From contig CM119263.1 of NCBI GenBank assembly GCA_051294375.1, forward strand, positions 29,587,503-29,651,502: DNA of 64,000 bases, given 5' to 3'. Positions 1-10,992 of the stretch are shown here, piece by piece (the stretch's first letter is position 1; each line of letters begins with the position of its first letter). The notes below the pieces were generated by a model, which was not told the DNA's origin, did not search any database, and saw only the letters and a list, made by a program, of their open reading frames with translations. The position numbers and the translations under genes are program-made. Origin of the DNA: Paraspadella gotoi. Its lineage: Eukaryota > Chaetognatha.

Positions 1-338
1 ACGATAATGATGATATTGACAATAAATAATGCATACTTCGAATGTTAATTAGGATGGAATGTTTCAGTTTTCGACAGTGTTATTGAAATTGGATTGTGGA
101 TGTTACTTTGTCCCTCGCTTTTTTGACAGAAAAGTTATGGGAGTAAGTAGAAACCAACTTAATAAACAAAATATAGGTAAAACCTACATTTATAAGCAAT
201 AAATTAGGTATAAATATATAAATATTGAAAGAAAAAACTTTGAAGTTAGTCAAGAAACACGATGAGAAAGTAGAAGAGAAAAAAGAGAAAAAAAAAGAAA
301 AAAGAAAAAAAGAAAATGAATTACAAGTCGGTTGTCAA
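1..338. other. AT-rich DNA, no gene seen
   Basis: AT-rich sequence with an A/G-rich stretch at about 229-315. No supported coding region, RNA gene or element boundary is visible. Confidence 0.6.
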
Positions 339-400
339 ATCCTCTTCTTCTTCTTCTTCGTCGTCGTCGTCGTCTTCTTCTTCCTCTTCCTCTTCCTCCC
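339..400. repeat. (TTC)n/(GTC)n compound microsatellite
   Basis: Runs of TTC pass into GTC and back to TTC/CCT. The short open frames here (poly-F/V or poly-S/L) are only the translation of the triplet repeat. Confidence 0.9.
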
Positions 401-942
401 ATTGTCCTTGATTTTGTCGTTCAACCTTGTCTCTCTTCAGTCGGCTCTTTTGCTGTGTCGGCCCGTCACTTTGTCAGCTCTGTGTCGAGAAAGTGCCGAC
501 GAGGGATAAAATTCTGATTGCATATTTTTACGATGCCGATCGGAGCATCCATGTACATTGCATTCATTGCACGAGCTGGCATTTTTCTTTATTTGTGACG
601 GAAAATTATGAATTATTTTTTAATGGAAAATTAACGAGGAAAAGTGATTCAAAGACGTTGGGCCACATTGACTGTTGGATTATTAATTTTTTACAAATGC
701 TTTTTCAAAACTTATTAGCATATTATATCCAATTTTGAAATACATCTTTATAACGTTAATTTTAAGGATATCATGTGACGAAGTATCAGACGTGAGCGTG
801 AAAAGCCGATCTACAATCTAGACACAACACTTAATAATGTCTACTTACTAATAAATGATGAGGCTCATTGAAAAGTAAGTTGGAAAGACAGACTGACCGA
901 GTTGCTCTGTGAAAATACAAAGAGACGATTCGTTTTCGAAAT
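401..942. other. Unannotated AT-rich DNA
   Basis: No gene or repeat that I recognise. A 103-residue open frame at 427-738 lacks any family motif and has no coding-like composition, so it is not called. Confidence 0.5.
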
Positions 943-1074
943 TGTCATCGTCGTCGTCATCGTCGTCGCCTTCATCGTCTTCATCGTCGTCGTCGTCGCC
1001 TTCATCGTCGTCGTCGTCGCCTTCATCGTCGTCGTCGTCGCCTTCATCGTCGTCGTCGTCGTCGTCGTCGTTGA
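943..1074. repeat. (GTC)n tract with 21-bp higher-order period
   Basis: GTC/ATC triplets are interrupted regularly by GCCTTCATC, which gives a roughly 21-bp higher-order unit repeated about four times. It opens long artificial reading frames on both strands. Confidence 0.9.
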
Positions 1075-1143
1075 CGTCAATGACAGAACCTTATTTCACC
1101 CATTGTCGACCTCATACCGAGTTTTCCTCTCTTCCGATGAAAC

Positions 1144-1278
1144 NNNNNNNNNNNNNNNNNNNNNNNNNNNNNNNNNNNNNNNNNNNNNNNNNNNNNNNNN
1201 NNNNNNNNNNNNNNNNNNNNNNNNNNNNNNNNNNNNNNNNNNNNNNNNNNNNNNNNNNNNNNNNNNNNNNNNNNNNNN
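1144..1278. other. Assembly gap (135 N)
   Basis: Undetermined bases. Size differs from the three exactly 25-N gaps elsewhere in the window. Confidence 1.
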
Positions 1279-1357
1279 TTCCGGCTTTTGAACATTTGAC
1301 GCATCCTCTCTTCTCTCTTCTCTCTCTCTCTCTCCTCTCATCCTTCTCTCTCTCCTC
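1279..1357. repeat. CT-rich microsatellite
   Basis: Interrupted (CT)n with TCTTCTCTC variants at about 1307-1356, lying just outside the small hairpin that follows. Confidence 0.8.
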
Positions 1358-1954
1358 AATACACATTTTACCAAGCAGAATACACATTTTACCAAGCCCA
1401 GAAGCAAAACTTTAGATTGTATCTAATGAAACGGACAAAGGCTATAGTTTTCAAGTCACTCATAAAAGTTTTCATAAATGTAATAAAATTAATGCTTATG
1501 GTTCCATCTCAAATTTTATATTTTATCGAGTATTACATGATTACAGTATTATTACAGTATTACAGATTAGAGTATTACATGGATAATTTTATATTGGTTG
1601 TAGCTATTTCATGCAAGTGTATCTAAATTATCTGTAAGATTTATCACAAAAATCCTTAGTTGGAGTAGCATTTTATTAATTACACGAGATTACAACCAAG
1701 GTTCAAAAACTATTTTCATGATAAAATGGAAAATTCCATTTGGATGGACGCATTCGTCTCAAAAGTAACATAGAAATCAAGGCGCGATAAAAATTATAAA
1801 TTAGGCGATAAGAACAATGCGTTATTAGAATCAACCCTTTTTAAAGCATTTCATTTCAAAGTTCGATTGAAAATTTCTTAATAACCGATGATTTTTAACT
1901 CGGTTTTTGTAAATTTAAAAACGGAATTAAAATGAATTCTTCTTTCTTTAAATT

Positions 1955-1979
1955 NNNNNNNNNNNNNNNNNNNNNNNNN
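1955..1979. other. Assembly gap (25 N) at hairpin centre
   Basis: Exactly 25 N, the same size as the gaps at 48503-48527 and 49358-49382, which also sit at duplication junctions. Confidence 1.
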
Positions 1980-1987
1980 TCGAAATT

Positions 1988-2007
1988 TTTAGAGAGAGAG
2001 AAAGAGA

Positions 2008-2099
<92 letters not shown>

Positions 2100-2102
2100 A
2101 GA
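1988..2102. repeat. (GA)n microsatellite
   Basis: Nearly pure GA with occasional AAG/AGG interruptions, in the spacer of the hairpin. Confidence 0.95.
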
Positions 2103-2745
2103 TTTAGATAGAGTTTTGATCAATTTAAAGAAAGAAGAATTCATTTTAATTCCGTTTTTAAATTTACAAAAACCGAGTAAAAATCATCGGTTATTAAGAA
2201 ATTTTCAATCGAACTTTGAAATGAAATGCTTTAAAAAGGGTATTTCTAATAACGATTGTTCTTATCGCCTAATTTATAATTTTATCGCGCCTTGATTTCT
2301 ATGTTACTTTTGAGACGAATGCGTCCATCCAAATGGAATTTTCCATTTTATCATGAAAATAGTTTTTTGAACGCTTGCTTGTAATCTCGTGTAATTAATA
2401 AAATGCTACTCCAACTAAGGATTTTTGTGATAAATCTTACAGATAATTTAGATACACTTGCATGAAATAGCTACAACCAATATAAAATTATCCATGTAAT
2501 ACTCTAATCTGTAATACTGTAATAATACTGTAATCATGTAATACTCGATAAAATATAAAATTTGAGATGGAACCATAAGCATTAATTTTATTACATTTAT
2601 GAAAACTTTTATGAGTGACTTGAAAACTATAGCCTTTGTCCGTTTCTATTAGATACAATCTAAAGTTTTGTGTGCTTACTTGTGTATTCTGCTGTGGTAA
2701 AATTGTGGTGTATTCTGCTTGGTAAAATGTGTATTCTGCTTGAGT

Positions 2746-3176
2746 AAACACTGTAGCTCGATGTATTCTGCTATGCGGTCAATCGTTTGAAAGAAAGAAA
2801 ATACAACAGGAGACACAAAAAAAACCGCGTAGAGCCAGTTTACTAATACCAAATAGGCATTATAGTGAACTACTCAATACATTATAAAGTTGTAGCTATT
2901 TGTATAGATAGAGTACATCAAAAAGTATGATTGTCGAGTCACGGAAAAAATGAAGTTACTTTTTGAAAGTCAGCAATAAATTCGAAGCCAAACGATTTTT
3001 GTAAGGGTTAAAAAAAATGTTCTTTAGTATTGTGTTCACATTAAAAGAACTTTACATAGGCTGCATAAGCTATATAAATAAGCAACAAACATAGGCTAAA
3101 AAAACATAAGCTACATAAATAAGCTACTAAGATAAGCTACATAAACAGCACCTGAGTGCGGATCTGATGACACTTA
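2746..3176. other. Downstream flank of zinc-finger gene
   Basis: AT-rich. Contains several degenerate copies of ATAAGCTACATAAATAAGC at about 3060-3150. No AATAAA hexamer on the minus strand was found here, so a polyadenylation site for the gene is not assigned. Confidence 0.5.
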
Positions 3177-3254
3177 TTAAAAATGACCAATTTTCTGGGT
3201 CTCATTTGTTTCTGAAGTTTTTTCTTTTGAATGAACGAGAAGATGTCTTTTTAA
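3177..3254 (-). other. In-frame continuation after the zinc-finger TAG stop
   Basis: Directly after the TAG (3255-3257) the same minus-strand frame reads LKRHLLVHSKEK and on for 25 residues to a TAA at 3177-3179. The residues supply exactly the missing helix and the two zinc-binding histidines of finger 21 (C-x2-C-x12-H-x3-H when the stop is counted as one residue), then a linker-like SKEK and a short polar tail. The TAG is therefore most simply a recent nonsense change or a sequencing error. Programmed readthrough is possible but unsupported. Confidence 0.8.
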
Positions 3255-5165
3255 CTATGATTTTCGTGAAAAACATTTCTTACAAACTTTACACATGTCA
3301 GGCTTTTCAGTAGTATGAACGAGAAGATGTCCCTTTAAATTGTCTGAACGTGAAAAGCATCTGTTACAAATTGGACATTTGTGTGGCTTTTCTTTCGAAT
3401 GAGTGAGAATATGTCCTTGTAAATTATACTTGCGTGAAAAAGCTCTGTTACAAATTTCACACTTGTATGGCTTTTCATTTGTATGAAGTTTGAAATGTGA
3501 TTTAAGATATCTCTTTAGGGCAAAGCATAGATTACAAATTTCGCATTTGTAGGTTTTCTCTTTAGAATGAATTGGAAGGTGAAGTTTTAGACCACTCTGC
3601 GTATAGCATTTTTTGCAGATTTCACATTTGTGTGATTTTTCTTTAGTATGAGTTTGAACATGTATTTTGAGGGAGCCTTTTCGTAAAAAACTCTTGAAAC
3701 AAAGTGGACATGTGTGTGGTTTCTCCTCTGAATGAGTTTGAAGATGGCGTTTTAGACGGAAATTTAGTGCAAAACGCATATGACAAATTTCGCATATGTA
3801 AGATTTTTCAGTTTTGTGAGTTAGTTCATGACTTTTTAAACTGGAGTTAAACGAAAAGCTTTTCATACAAATTTTACATTTGTATTGTTTTTCTTTTGAA
3901 TGAATTTTTACATGCAAATTTTTACTAGCCAAAGTAGAAAACAACTTTTTACAAATATCACATTCGTGAAGTTTTTCTTTTGTATGAGTTAAAAGATGTT
4001 GTTTTAGAGTTATTTTTTGTGAAAAGCGTTTTTCACAATTTTCACATTTGTGTGGTTTTTCTTTTGTATGAATCAAAAAATGTCTTTTCAGATGTGTCTT
4101 TTGAGCAAAGCATTTGTCACAAAATTCGCATTTGTGTGGTTTTTCTTTTGTATGAGTTAAAAGATGCAGTTTTAGACTATTTTTCAGAGCAAAAATCTCT
4201 TGGCAAAATTCACATTTGTGTGGTTTTTCTTTTGTATGAGTGAAAAGATGAACTGTTAGTTTAAATTTTGTTGAAAAACATTTGTTACAAATTTTACATT
4301 TGTGTGGTTTTTCATTTGTATGAATATTAAGATGTGTTTTTAGACTGAAAGAGTGAGCAAAGCCTTTGTTACAAAATTCGCATTTGTAAGCTTTCTCATT
4401 TGTATGAGTTAAAAGATGCATTTTTAGGCTACCCCTTCGACTAAAGCATTTTTCGCATATATCACATTTGTGGGATTTCTCTTTTGTATGTGTTAAAAGG
4501 TGTATTTTTACATTGTTTTGTGTTGAAAAGCATTTGTAACAAATTTCACATTTATATGGCTTTTCTTTAGTATGCGTGAGAATATGTCTTTTGAGTATGC
4601 CTTTTAGTGAAAAATACTTGTCACAAAATTCACATTTGTGTGGCTTAACATTACTATGGTTAAAAAGATGTACTTTTAGACCCGTTTTAAAAGAAAAGCT
4701 TTTGTTACAAATTTGGCATTTATGGGGTTTCTCTTTTGTATGAGTTTTAGTATGAAGTGTCAAACTACTTTTTCGAGCAAAGCACTTTTGGCATAACTGA
4801 CATTCGTGTGGCTTTTCTTTTGTATGAGTTAGAATATGTTTTTTTAGGTCACTTTTCGCTGAAAAGAACAAGTAACACATTTCGCATTTGTGTGGTTTCT
4901 TATTAGCATGAGTTAACGAATGTGTTTTCAGATATTCTTTTCGAACAAAGAATTTTTTACAAATTTCGCACGAGAAAGTTTTTTCAATTTTATCAATTTG
5001 AATATTCCGTTTTACAATTTCGTCTGAATCTTTACTCGTATCAAAGTTTTGATCGAGATCTCTTTTGGTTGATAAAATTCCTTCATGACAAATTTCGCTT
5101 TTAATCGTTTCCAATAAATTGTGTACCGCTTGATCTATCGAAGGTTTTTCGTCAGTTGTTTCCAT
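3255..5165 (-). CDS. Poly-C2H2 zinc-finger protein, single exon, 636 aa, last finger truncated
   Basis: Probable nuclear sequence-specific DNA-binding protein; target unknown. Residues 1-65 form an acidic/polar N-terminus with no KRAB, BTB, SCAN or ZAD domain that I can see. From Cys66 come 20 tandem 28-residue C2H2 fingers with linkers mostly of the type T-H-T-K-E-K-P-H-K. All keep C-x2-C and H-x3-H. Finger 17 has only 11 residues between the second Cys and first His instead of 12, and finger 13 has Lys in place of the core helix Leu. A 21st finger starts at Cys625 but ends after FSRKS at a TAG. The start ATG (5163-5165) has A at -3 and G at +4, and is the first ATG after an in-frame TAG at 5199-5201. 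No introns are visible, as is common for lineage-expanded zinc-finger genes. Function beyond the family level is not inferable. Confidence 0.93.
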   Translation of the reverse strand: METTDEKPSIDQAVHNLLETIKSEICHEGILSTKRDLDQNFDTSKDSDEIVKRNIQIDKIEKTFSCEICKKFFVRKEYLKTHSLTHANKKPHKCEMCYLFFSAKSDLKKHILTHTKEKPHECQLCQKCFARKSSLTLHTKTHTKEKPHKCQICNKSFSFKTGLKVHLFNHSNVKPHKCEFCDKYFSLKGILKRHILTHTKEKPYKCEICYKCFSTQNNVKIHLLTHTKEKSHKCDICEKCFSRRGSLKMHLLTHTNEKAYKCEFCNKGFAHSFSLKTHLNIHTNEKPHKCKICNKCFSTKFKLTVHLFTHTKEKPHKCEFCQEIFALKNSLKLHLLTHTKEKPHKCEFCDKCFAQKTHLKRHFLIHTKEKPHKCENCEKRFSQKITLKQHLLTHTKEKLHECDICKKLFSTLASKNLHVKIHSKEKQYKCKICMKSFSFNSSLKSHELTHKTEKSYICEICHMRFALNFRLKRHLQTHSEEKPHTCPLCFKSFLRKGSLKIHVQTHTKEKSHKCEICKKCYTQSGLKLHLPIHSKEKTYKCEICNLCFALKRYLKSHFKLHTNEKPYKCEICNRAFSRKYNLQGHILTHSKEKPHKCPICNRCFSRSDNLKGHLLVHTTEKPDMCKVCKKCFSRKS

Positions 5166-5353
5166 TCTGTATTGATAATCTCGTTCGAGTTTAAAACGCT
5201 AAAACGTTCATTAATATAAATATTTTTTAGAATTTCTGACAAAGTTTATTATGAAAATGTTAAAATTTTAAAATAAAAATCGATTGATAAAAAAATTGGG
5301 AGGAGAAAGGATGAAGCCAGAATTCAGGAAAGAATCCGAGGAGAAGATTTCAA
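5166..5353. other. 5' flank of the zinc-finger gene
   Basis: AT-rich sequence upstream of the minus-strand ATG, holding the in-frame stop TAG at 5199-5201 that bounds the reading frame. A promoter or 5' exon is expected in this direction but no convincing core element was identified. Confidence 0.5.
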
Positions 5354-5365
5354 CGACGACGATGA

Positions 5366-5405
<40 letters not shown>
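5354..5405. repeat. (GAC)n microsatellite
   Basis: Uninterrupted ACG/GAC triplets, about 190 bp upstream of the zinc-finger start codon. Confidence 0.95.
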
Positions 5406-5882
5406 CCTCGCCTAATTATTTTTACCGTCTTCATCCTCATTGTTTTGTCAAAAGGTAACCGTAACTCGAAAATAATTATTTCACTGTTACATTAAAATTG
5501 CATTGCAATTAGAAGCGAAAACTTATGGCTTCGACAAAACATGTAAATCGCTTTCAAAAGTTTCAGTAAAATATATACTATAATATACAGTATAGTATAG
5601 TATACATTGTAGTATAGTATACGTTTTGTCATAATATTATTTTTCATGTTCTCATGATCTTTTTAAAGTCAAAGTATTACTATTTTGCGAGTGGAAGAAT
5701 AGTTATATAATATATATTGGTAGTACCAATTTCATATATATATTGGAAATGATAAAAATCTTCTTGTTCATTAATCGAGAATAACCGTGGATTGTGTTCA
5801 ACTTTCGATCGATCGTCCGTTAACCTTAAATCGTCGACAATGAATGGAAAGTGAAACCAGAGTCGTGAAAAGGGCGGACGAA
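5406..5882. other. AT-rich DNA with TATAGTA repeats
   Basis: Low-complexity TATAGTATAGTATAC motifs at about 5573-5625; otherwise nothing recognised. Confidence 0.6.
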
Positions 5883-6061
5883 GATCAAAAGAGAGAGCAA
5901 GATTGAGAGAGATGAGACGAGAGAGAAGAGAAGAAGAGAGAGAGAAGAAGAGAGAAGAGAGCAGAGAGAAGAGAGACGAGTCGTCGCGTCTACGTCTTGA
6001 TTTCGATCCCTCATTGTTTATCCGCGCGAGATTTTCCTTATTTTGGTCACTCCTCTCTCTC

Positions 6062-6130
<69 letters not shown>

Positions 6131-6334
6131 TCTTCTCTCTTTATATTTATATCTTTATCATTTCGTCCAATATTTATTTAGTCAATATCTCTTACTTGTC
6201 AGTCTCTCGCTTTTGTCCTTTCTCTGTCTGTCTGTCCTCTCCGTCTGTCTATTTCTTTGTATTTTCCTCGCCTCTCCTCCCTCCCCTTCTCCCTTCCCTT
6301 CTCTCTCTTCTCTTTTCTCCCACGTGTCCCGACG

Positions 6335-6407
<73 letters not shown>

Positions 6408-6540
6408 GGCGCATCTCTCTCCTCCCTCGCGCTCTCACTCTCTCTCATCCGCTCCGTCTCGCTCTCTCTCTCGCGTCCCAGAACGTCGTCGCGTCTTTCA
6501 AACCAAAACGCGATTTTTTTTCTCGTTTCTGGGCGAATTT
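5883..6540. repeat. Compound GA then CT microsatellite region
   Basis: Purine-rich (GA/GAA)n at 5883-5985 is followed by (CT)n at 6052-6135, a C/T-rich stretch, and an almost pure (CT)n at 6337-6405. A GA tract followed by a CT tract could pair as a large imperfect hairpin. Long RERER/SLSLS open frames here are artefacts. Confidence 0.9.
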
Positions 6541-6574
6541 GTTTTTTTTCTTCAGTCGTGTTGGGAAAAAGAAT

Positions 6575-6744
6575 GGGACGATGATGACGATAACGACGAC
6601 AACGACGAACAATGAACAATCACAATGACGACGAAAATGAAAAAAACTATTTCTTAGACGGTAAAAACGACGACGGTCAAGAAGACGACGATTTGTCAAC
6701 AAACAGGACAATGAAGATGACAAAAAGGACAAAGACGATGACGA

Positions 6745-6784
<40 letters not shown>

Positions 6785-6856
6785 TTTGATGCTGCGAATT
6801 TCGGAAATGATAACTTTAAACCACAAGAGGACAATTTTTGTCCTCAATTTCGTATC

Positions 6857-6891
<35 letters not shown>

Positions 6892-6912
6892 TCATCGTCG
6901 TCGTCGTCGTAA
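6575..6912. repeat. Paired (ACG)n and (TCG)n tracts
   Basis: Imperfect GAC triplets build into pure ACG at about 6735-6785. After a 70-bp spacer comes the complementary TCG/TCATCG at 6855-6912. The two tracts are inverted relative to each other and can form a stem. Confidence 0.9.
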
Positions 6913-7074
6913 TCTTTTTTTTGACGTTTCGATTTCATATCTGAAAAAAAATTCTACTTGAATTATTTCAATTTTGTAATCAATTTAGTTTTAGTCATGC
7001 AAACTAAAACTAAAAAAAAGTTAAAATCGGATAAAACTTTTATAATTAAAAAAAATGTCAAATGAATTATGGTG
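6913..7074. other. AT-rich DNA
   Basis: Nothing recognised. Confidence 0.5.
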
Positions 7075-7078
7075 ACTC

Positions 7079-7114
<36 letters not shown>

Positions 7115-7166
7115 ACTTCTCTCGCTCCTCTCTCTCTCTCTCTCTTCTCTCTCTCTCCCTCTCTAG
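7075..7166. repeat. (CT)n microsatellite
   Basis: CT repeats with TTCGTACTT and CTCC interruptions. Confidence 0.95.
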
Positions 7167-8205
7167 ATTATGAATAAAAATTAACATGAAATACATTTTT
7201 TTTCATCCATCGACGCGTGATTAGGGATTAAATAGAATTGAAAAAAAAAAAATTAATCCTGGTGTCGATTTTTAAATTCGATTTAATTTTCGATTTCATT
7301 CCATCTATTCACGCGATCTTCGTGACGTTTCGAGATATCACAGTGTGAATTGTGAATTGTGAACCACCCTCATCACTTTAACCACAGAAATGACTAAAAC
7401 ACATCAATTAACCACAAATTATCCACCAAATACATTAACCACCAAATACATTAACCACTCGGGCGGAGCGATGAAACGATTGAACGTTTGAACAATGTAT
7501 TTTTTTCCTGCTTTTGTATAAATTATAATTAATGAAGAATAATTGAGCCAATTTTAAAAAAAAATATTACTTATCAGTATAAGAAAAATGCATATCAGTA
7601 TCATACATGGAATTTTCTTTATAAAATCATAAAAATTCAGAATAATTTTTTTTTTTTTAAGAACCGTTTCGGATTCGCGGAAAAAAACTAAGACAATTTT
7701 GTAAAATATGTTTTCTGATATTTTTATGTTAAAGCTGCAAAAAATGAGTAAAACGATTCATCATATAATAGTTTCTACTACAAACAGTGAAAAAGTAGAG
7801 AATTTTGACCTTTTTTCGGTTTTGGCACTAAAGATATCAGAATTTCTGATAACGTGTTTTATATTTTTGATCTAACATTTTATGAAGAATCGGAATCTGT
7901 AATATTATATATATTATATATATTATAAATATTATTTGGAAAATTTACTAATTTACAAGGATATTACTATGAATATATTGTATTTTAAGATTCAGTTACC
8001 AAAACAATATGAGAAAATATATATTTTTTGTACTCGATTATCATTCTACTTCACGTCTAAATATCCTTCACTCTATTAACCACCCTATTCCACCTCAAAT
8101 CATCACCCCTACTCTATCCTCTTCTCCTTTTTCGTCTCCAACGATATTTTTATCTCCAAAAATCTATCCTTATTTTCGTCGACGTCTGGAAGCAACGACT
8201 CTTTG
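7167..8205. other. AT-rich DNA, no gene seen
   Basis: Contains two copies of ACCAAATACATTAACCAC near 7425-7460 and a TATTATATATATTATA stretch near 7905-7935. No coding evidence. Confidence 0.55.
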
Positions 8206-8375
8206 TCTTGACGATGACGACGACGAAGACGATGAAGACGACGACGACTATGAAGACGACGATGACGACGACGCCGATATCGAAGATGCGGCTGGAAATA
8301 TCTGTTATCGCTATTAACGCCGCCTCCGCCGCTGCCGTCGCCGCCAGACGCCACTTTTTTGACGCCGCCCGAATC
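8206..8375. repeat. Imperfect (GAC)n followed by GCC-rich triplets
   Basis: GAC/GAA triplets at 8206-8285, then a GC-rich GCC/GTC stretch at about 8318-8375. Triplet composition keeps frames open on both strands, with no family similarity. Confidence 0.8.
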
Positions 8376-8433
8376 GTCGCCTCGATCGGCGAATGTTGGT
8401 CTCCACTTTTGGCTGCTGATGTCATGACTTTTT

Positions 8434-8792
8434 TTTCGGGTTATTCACTCTCTTCACAATCTCTCTCACTCTTTCACAATATCTCTCACTCTCTACACAA
8501 TCTCTCTCACTCTTTCACAATCTCTCTCACTCTTTCACAATATCTCTCAATCTACTAAAAATCTCTCACTCTGTTTACAATATCTCTCACTCTCTTCACA
8601 ATATCTCTCACTCTCTTCACAATATCTTTCATTCTCTTCACAATCTCTCTCACTCTTTCACAATATCTCTCACTCTCTTCACAATATCTATCACTCTCTT
8701 CACAATATCTCTTGCTCTACTCAAAATATCTCACTCTCTTCACAATCTCTCTTACTCTCTTCACAATATCTCTCACAATCTTTACAATATCT
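8434..8792. repeat. ~20-bp minisatellite CACAATATCTCTCACTCTCT
   Basis: About 18 imperfect copies of a unit made of CACAAT(A/C)TCTCTCACTCT with T or TT spacers. Confidence 0.9.
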
Positions 8793-9359
8793 TGTAGGAA
8801 ACGGACTTTTTTTTAATTGGATTCGGGCTACAATCTCTCACTCTTTCACAATCCCTCTCACACTCTCTTCTCTCACCGTCGACGCAAATAAGTACCATCT
8901 CAGCGAGCCACAGCAATGCCACTTTATTGCAACAACATTGCCACAAAATAGCCTCAGCAATGCCACCTCTACGTTATTTGCAACGTCGATAATGCCATTC
9001 TCAATAAATTGTCGAGAAAAAAAAACATGGAATTTTCTTTGTGAGAAATTCTTTTTCAAAGAAAGTTAAGATTATTAATTTTAATTTTATAAATATTAAA
9101 AGGAACTAGGCAAAATGATTAAAAAAACGTAAATCGAATAAAATTTAAAAGCAAAATAAAACGGAAAATAAAAAACAACAAAACAAAACGAACAAAACAA
9201 AAAGGGAATTTTAAAAACGACGGGTAAGTACGAGTCATGTTTTTTTCGCAAAACTTTTTTTTTCTTTCTGAAATTGAATTAATTTTTTTTAGGCTGTTTC
9301 GTGTCCTCCAGAAAATATTTTCACGTTTTCCGTATTTTTTTCTTGTCATTTTTATTCAT
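8793..9359. other. Unannotated DNA
   Basis: AT-rich, with AACAACATTGCCAC/CAGCAATGCCAC short repeats near 8910-8970. No gene seen. Confidence 0.5.
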
Positions 9360-9510
9360 CAAGATGTTTTTTCCTTCCAACTGTTTCTCTCATTTTCCAT
9401 ACTGTTTCTTTCCCTTTCTAACTGTTTCTTTCCTTTCCAAACTGTTTTTTCTCTCTTCAAACTGTTTCTTTCCTTTCCAAACTGTTTTCCCTTCTCTTTC
9501 CAAACTGTTG
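9360..9510. repeat. 20-bp minisatellite AACTGTTTCTTTCCTTTCCA
   Basis: About six to seven imperfect copies, with CTCTCTTCA variants. Pyrimidine-rich on the plus strand. Confidence 0.85.
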
Positions 9511-10070
<560 letters not shown>

Positions 10071-10247
10071 ATTATTTCCTTTTCTTCCTCCCCTATTCTC
10101 CTAACTTTCACTTTTTTGACAGTTTGAGAGAGAGTGGAAAATATCGAAAACATTTTCACGAATTGCAAAGTAGGAAGCAAGTTTCTTTTTTTTTTCCTCC
10201 AAAACGATTTTTTAAAACAATTTAGTTGAAAATTAGGGTGAGAGTGC

Positions 10248-10272
10248 GCGAGAGAGAGTGATAGAGAGAGAA

Positions 10273-10348
<76 letters not shown>

Positions 10349-10354
10349 GGAAAG

Positions 10355-10390
<36 letters not shown>

Positions 10391-10531
10391 CAGAGAAAGA
10401 AAAAAATAAAGAAAGAAAAAGAAATAAAAGAAAAATAAAAAAAAACCAGATAGAGAGAGAGTGAGACTAATTTGTCGAAATTCTAGAGGAAAAACTCTCA
10501 GTGCTTCGGTTTTGGAAATGGAACCGGGCCC

Positions 10532-10580
<49 letters not shown>

Positions 10581-10589
10581 GAGGAGGAG

Positions 10590-10646
<57 letters not shown>
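10248..10646. repeat. Two (GA)n tracts with A-rich spacer
   Basis: (GA)n with AAAG interruptions at 10256-10395, A-rich 10396-10450, and a second (GA)n at 10535-10646. Confidence 0.95.
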
Positions 10647-10648
<2 letters not shown>

Positions 10649-10689
10649 TTAAAAACCCAATAGTGACATTTCATCTTTCACTCAATTCT

Positions 10690-10808
10690 CTTTTTGTCAC
10701 ATCATGTCATGTCATGTCAAGTTACGTCACGTCTCGTCATGTCAAGTACACGTCACGTCACGTCCTGTCATGTCAAGTAACGTCCCGTCATGTCATACCA
10801 GGTCAAGA
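10690..10808. repeat. GTCATGTCAAGTNACGTC minisatellite
   Basis: Irregular copies of 5-bp GTCAT/GTCAC/GTCAA words in tandem (TCATG, TCACG, TCAAG). They include repeated ACGTCA cores, which match CRE half-sites by composition only. Confidence 0.8.
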
Positions 10809-10854
10809 GAGTCGAAATGGGACAGGGAGCGGTCAGTCGGGATAAGTGAAATAA

Positions 10855-10992
10855 GGGTCAGGACCAATATTATAATGGTAAGGACAAAGAATATAACAGT
10901 AAGGACAAAGAATATAAGGGTAGGGACAAAGAATATAGAAGTAAGGACAAAGAATATAGAAGTAAGGACAAAGAATATAAGGGTAAGGACAC
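10855..10992. repeat. 21-bp minisatellite GTAAGGACAAAGAATATA
   Basis: Six to seven copies of a 21-bp unit beginning GTAAGGACAAAGAATATA with variable last three bases (ACA, GGG, GAA). The multiple-of-three unit keeps a minus-strand Cys-Pro-Tyr-rich frame open. Confidence 0.92.

Larger units (their letters stand above)
1358..2745. repeat. Gapped hairpin: ~0.6-kb inverted repeat
   Basis: The left arm (1358-1954) and right arm (2123-2745) are near-identical reverse complements. For example, the stretch containing AAACGGACAAAGGCTATAG at 1429-1447 returns inverted near 2625-2645. The centre holds a 25-N gap (1955-1979) and a (GA)n tract (1988-2102). Arms differ mainly by short indels near the outer ends, where the right arm has extra copies of an AAGCAGAATACAC motif. 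It may be a true foldback element, or a misjoin around the placeholder gap; no terminal duplication of target sites was recognised. Confidence 0.85.

Noticed and set aside
3980-4243. Plus-strand open frames inside the zinc-finger gene
   Set aside because: They are antisense shadows of the repeated finger codons on the minus strand.
5680-6834. Many long open frames rich in Arg-Glu or Ser-Leu here and at every other GA/CT tract
   Set aside because: They are the direct translation of dinucleotide repeats, occur on both strands at once, and have no flanking unique coding sequence.
8434-8792. CRISPR-like regular repeats
   Set aside because: Short units without distinct spacers in a eukaryotic low-complexity region; this is a minisatellite.
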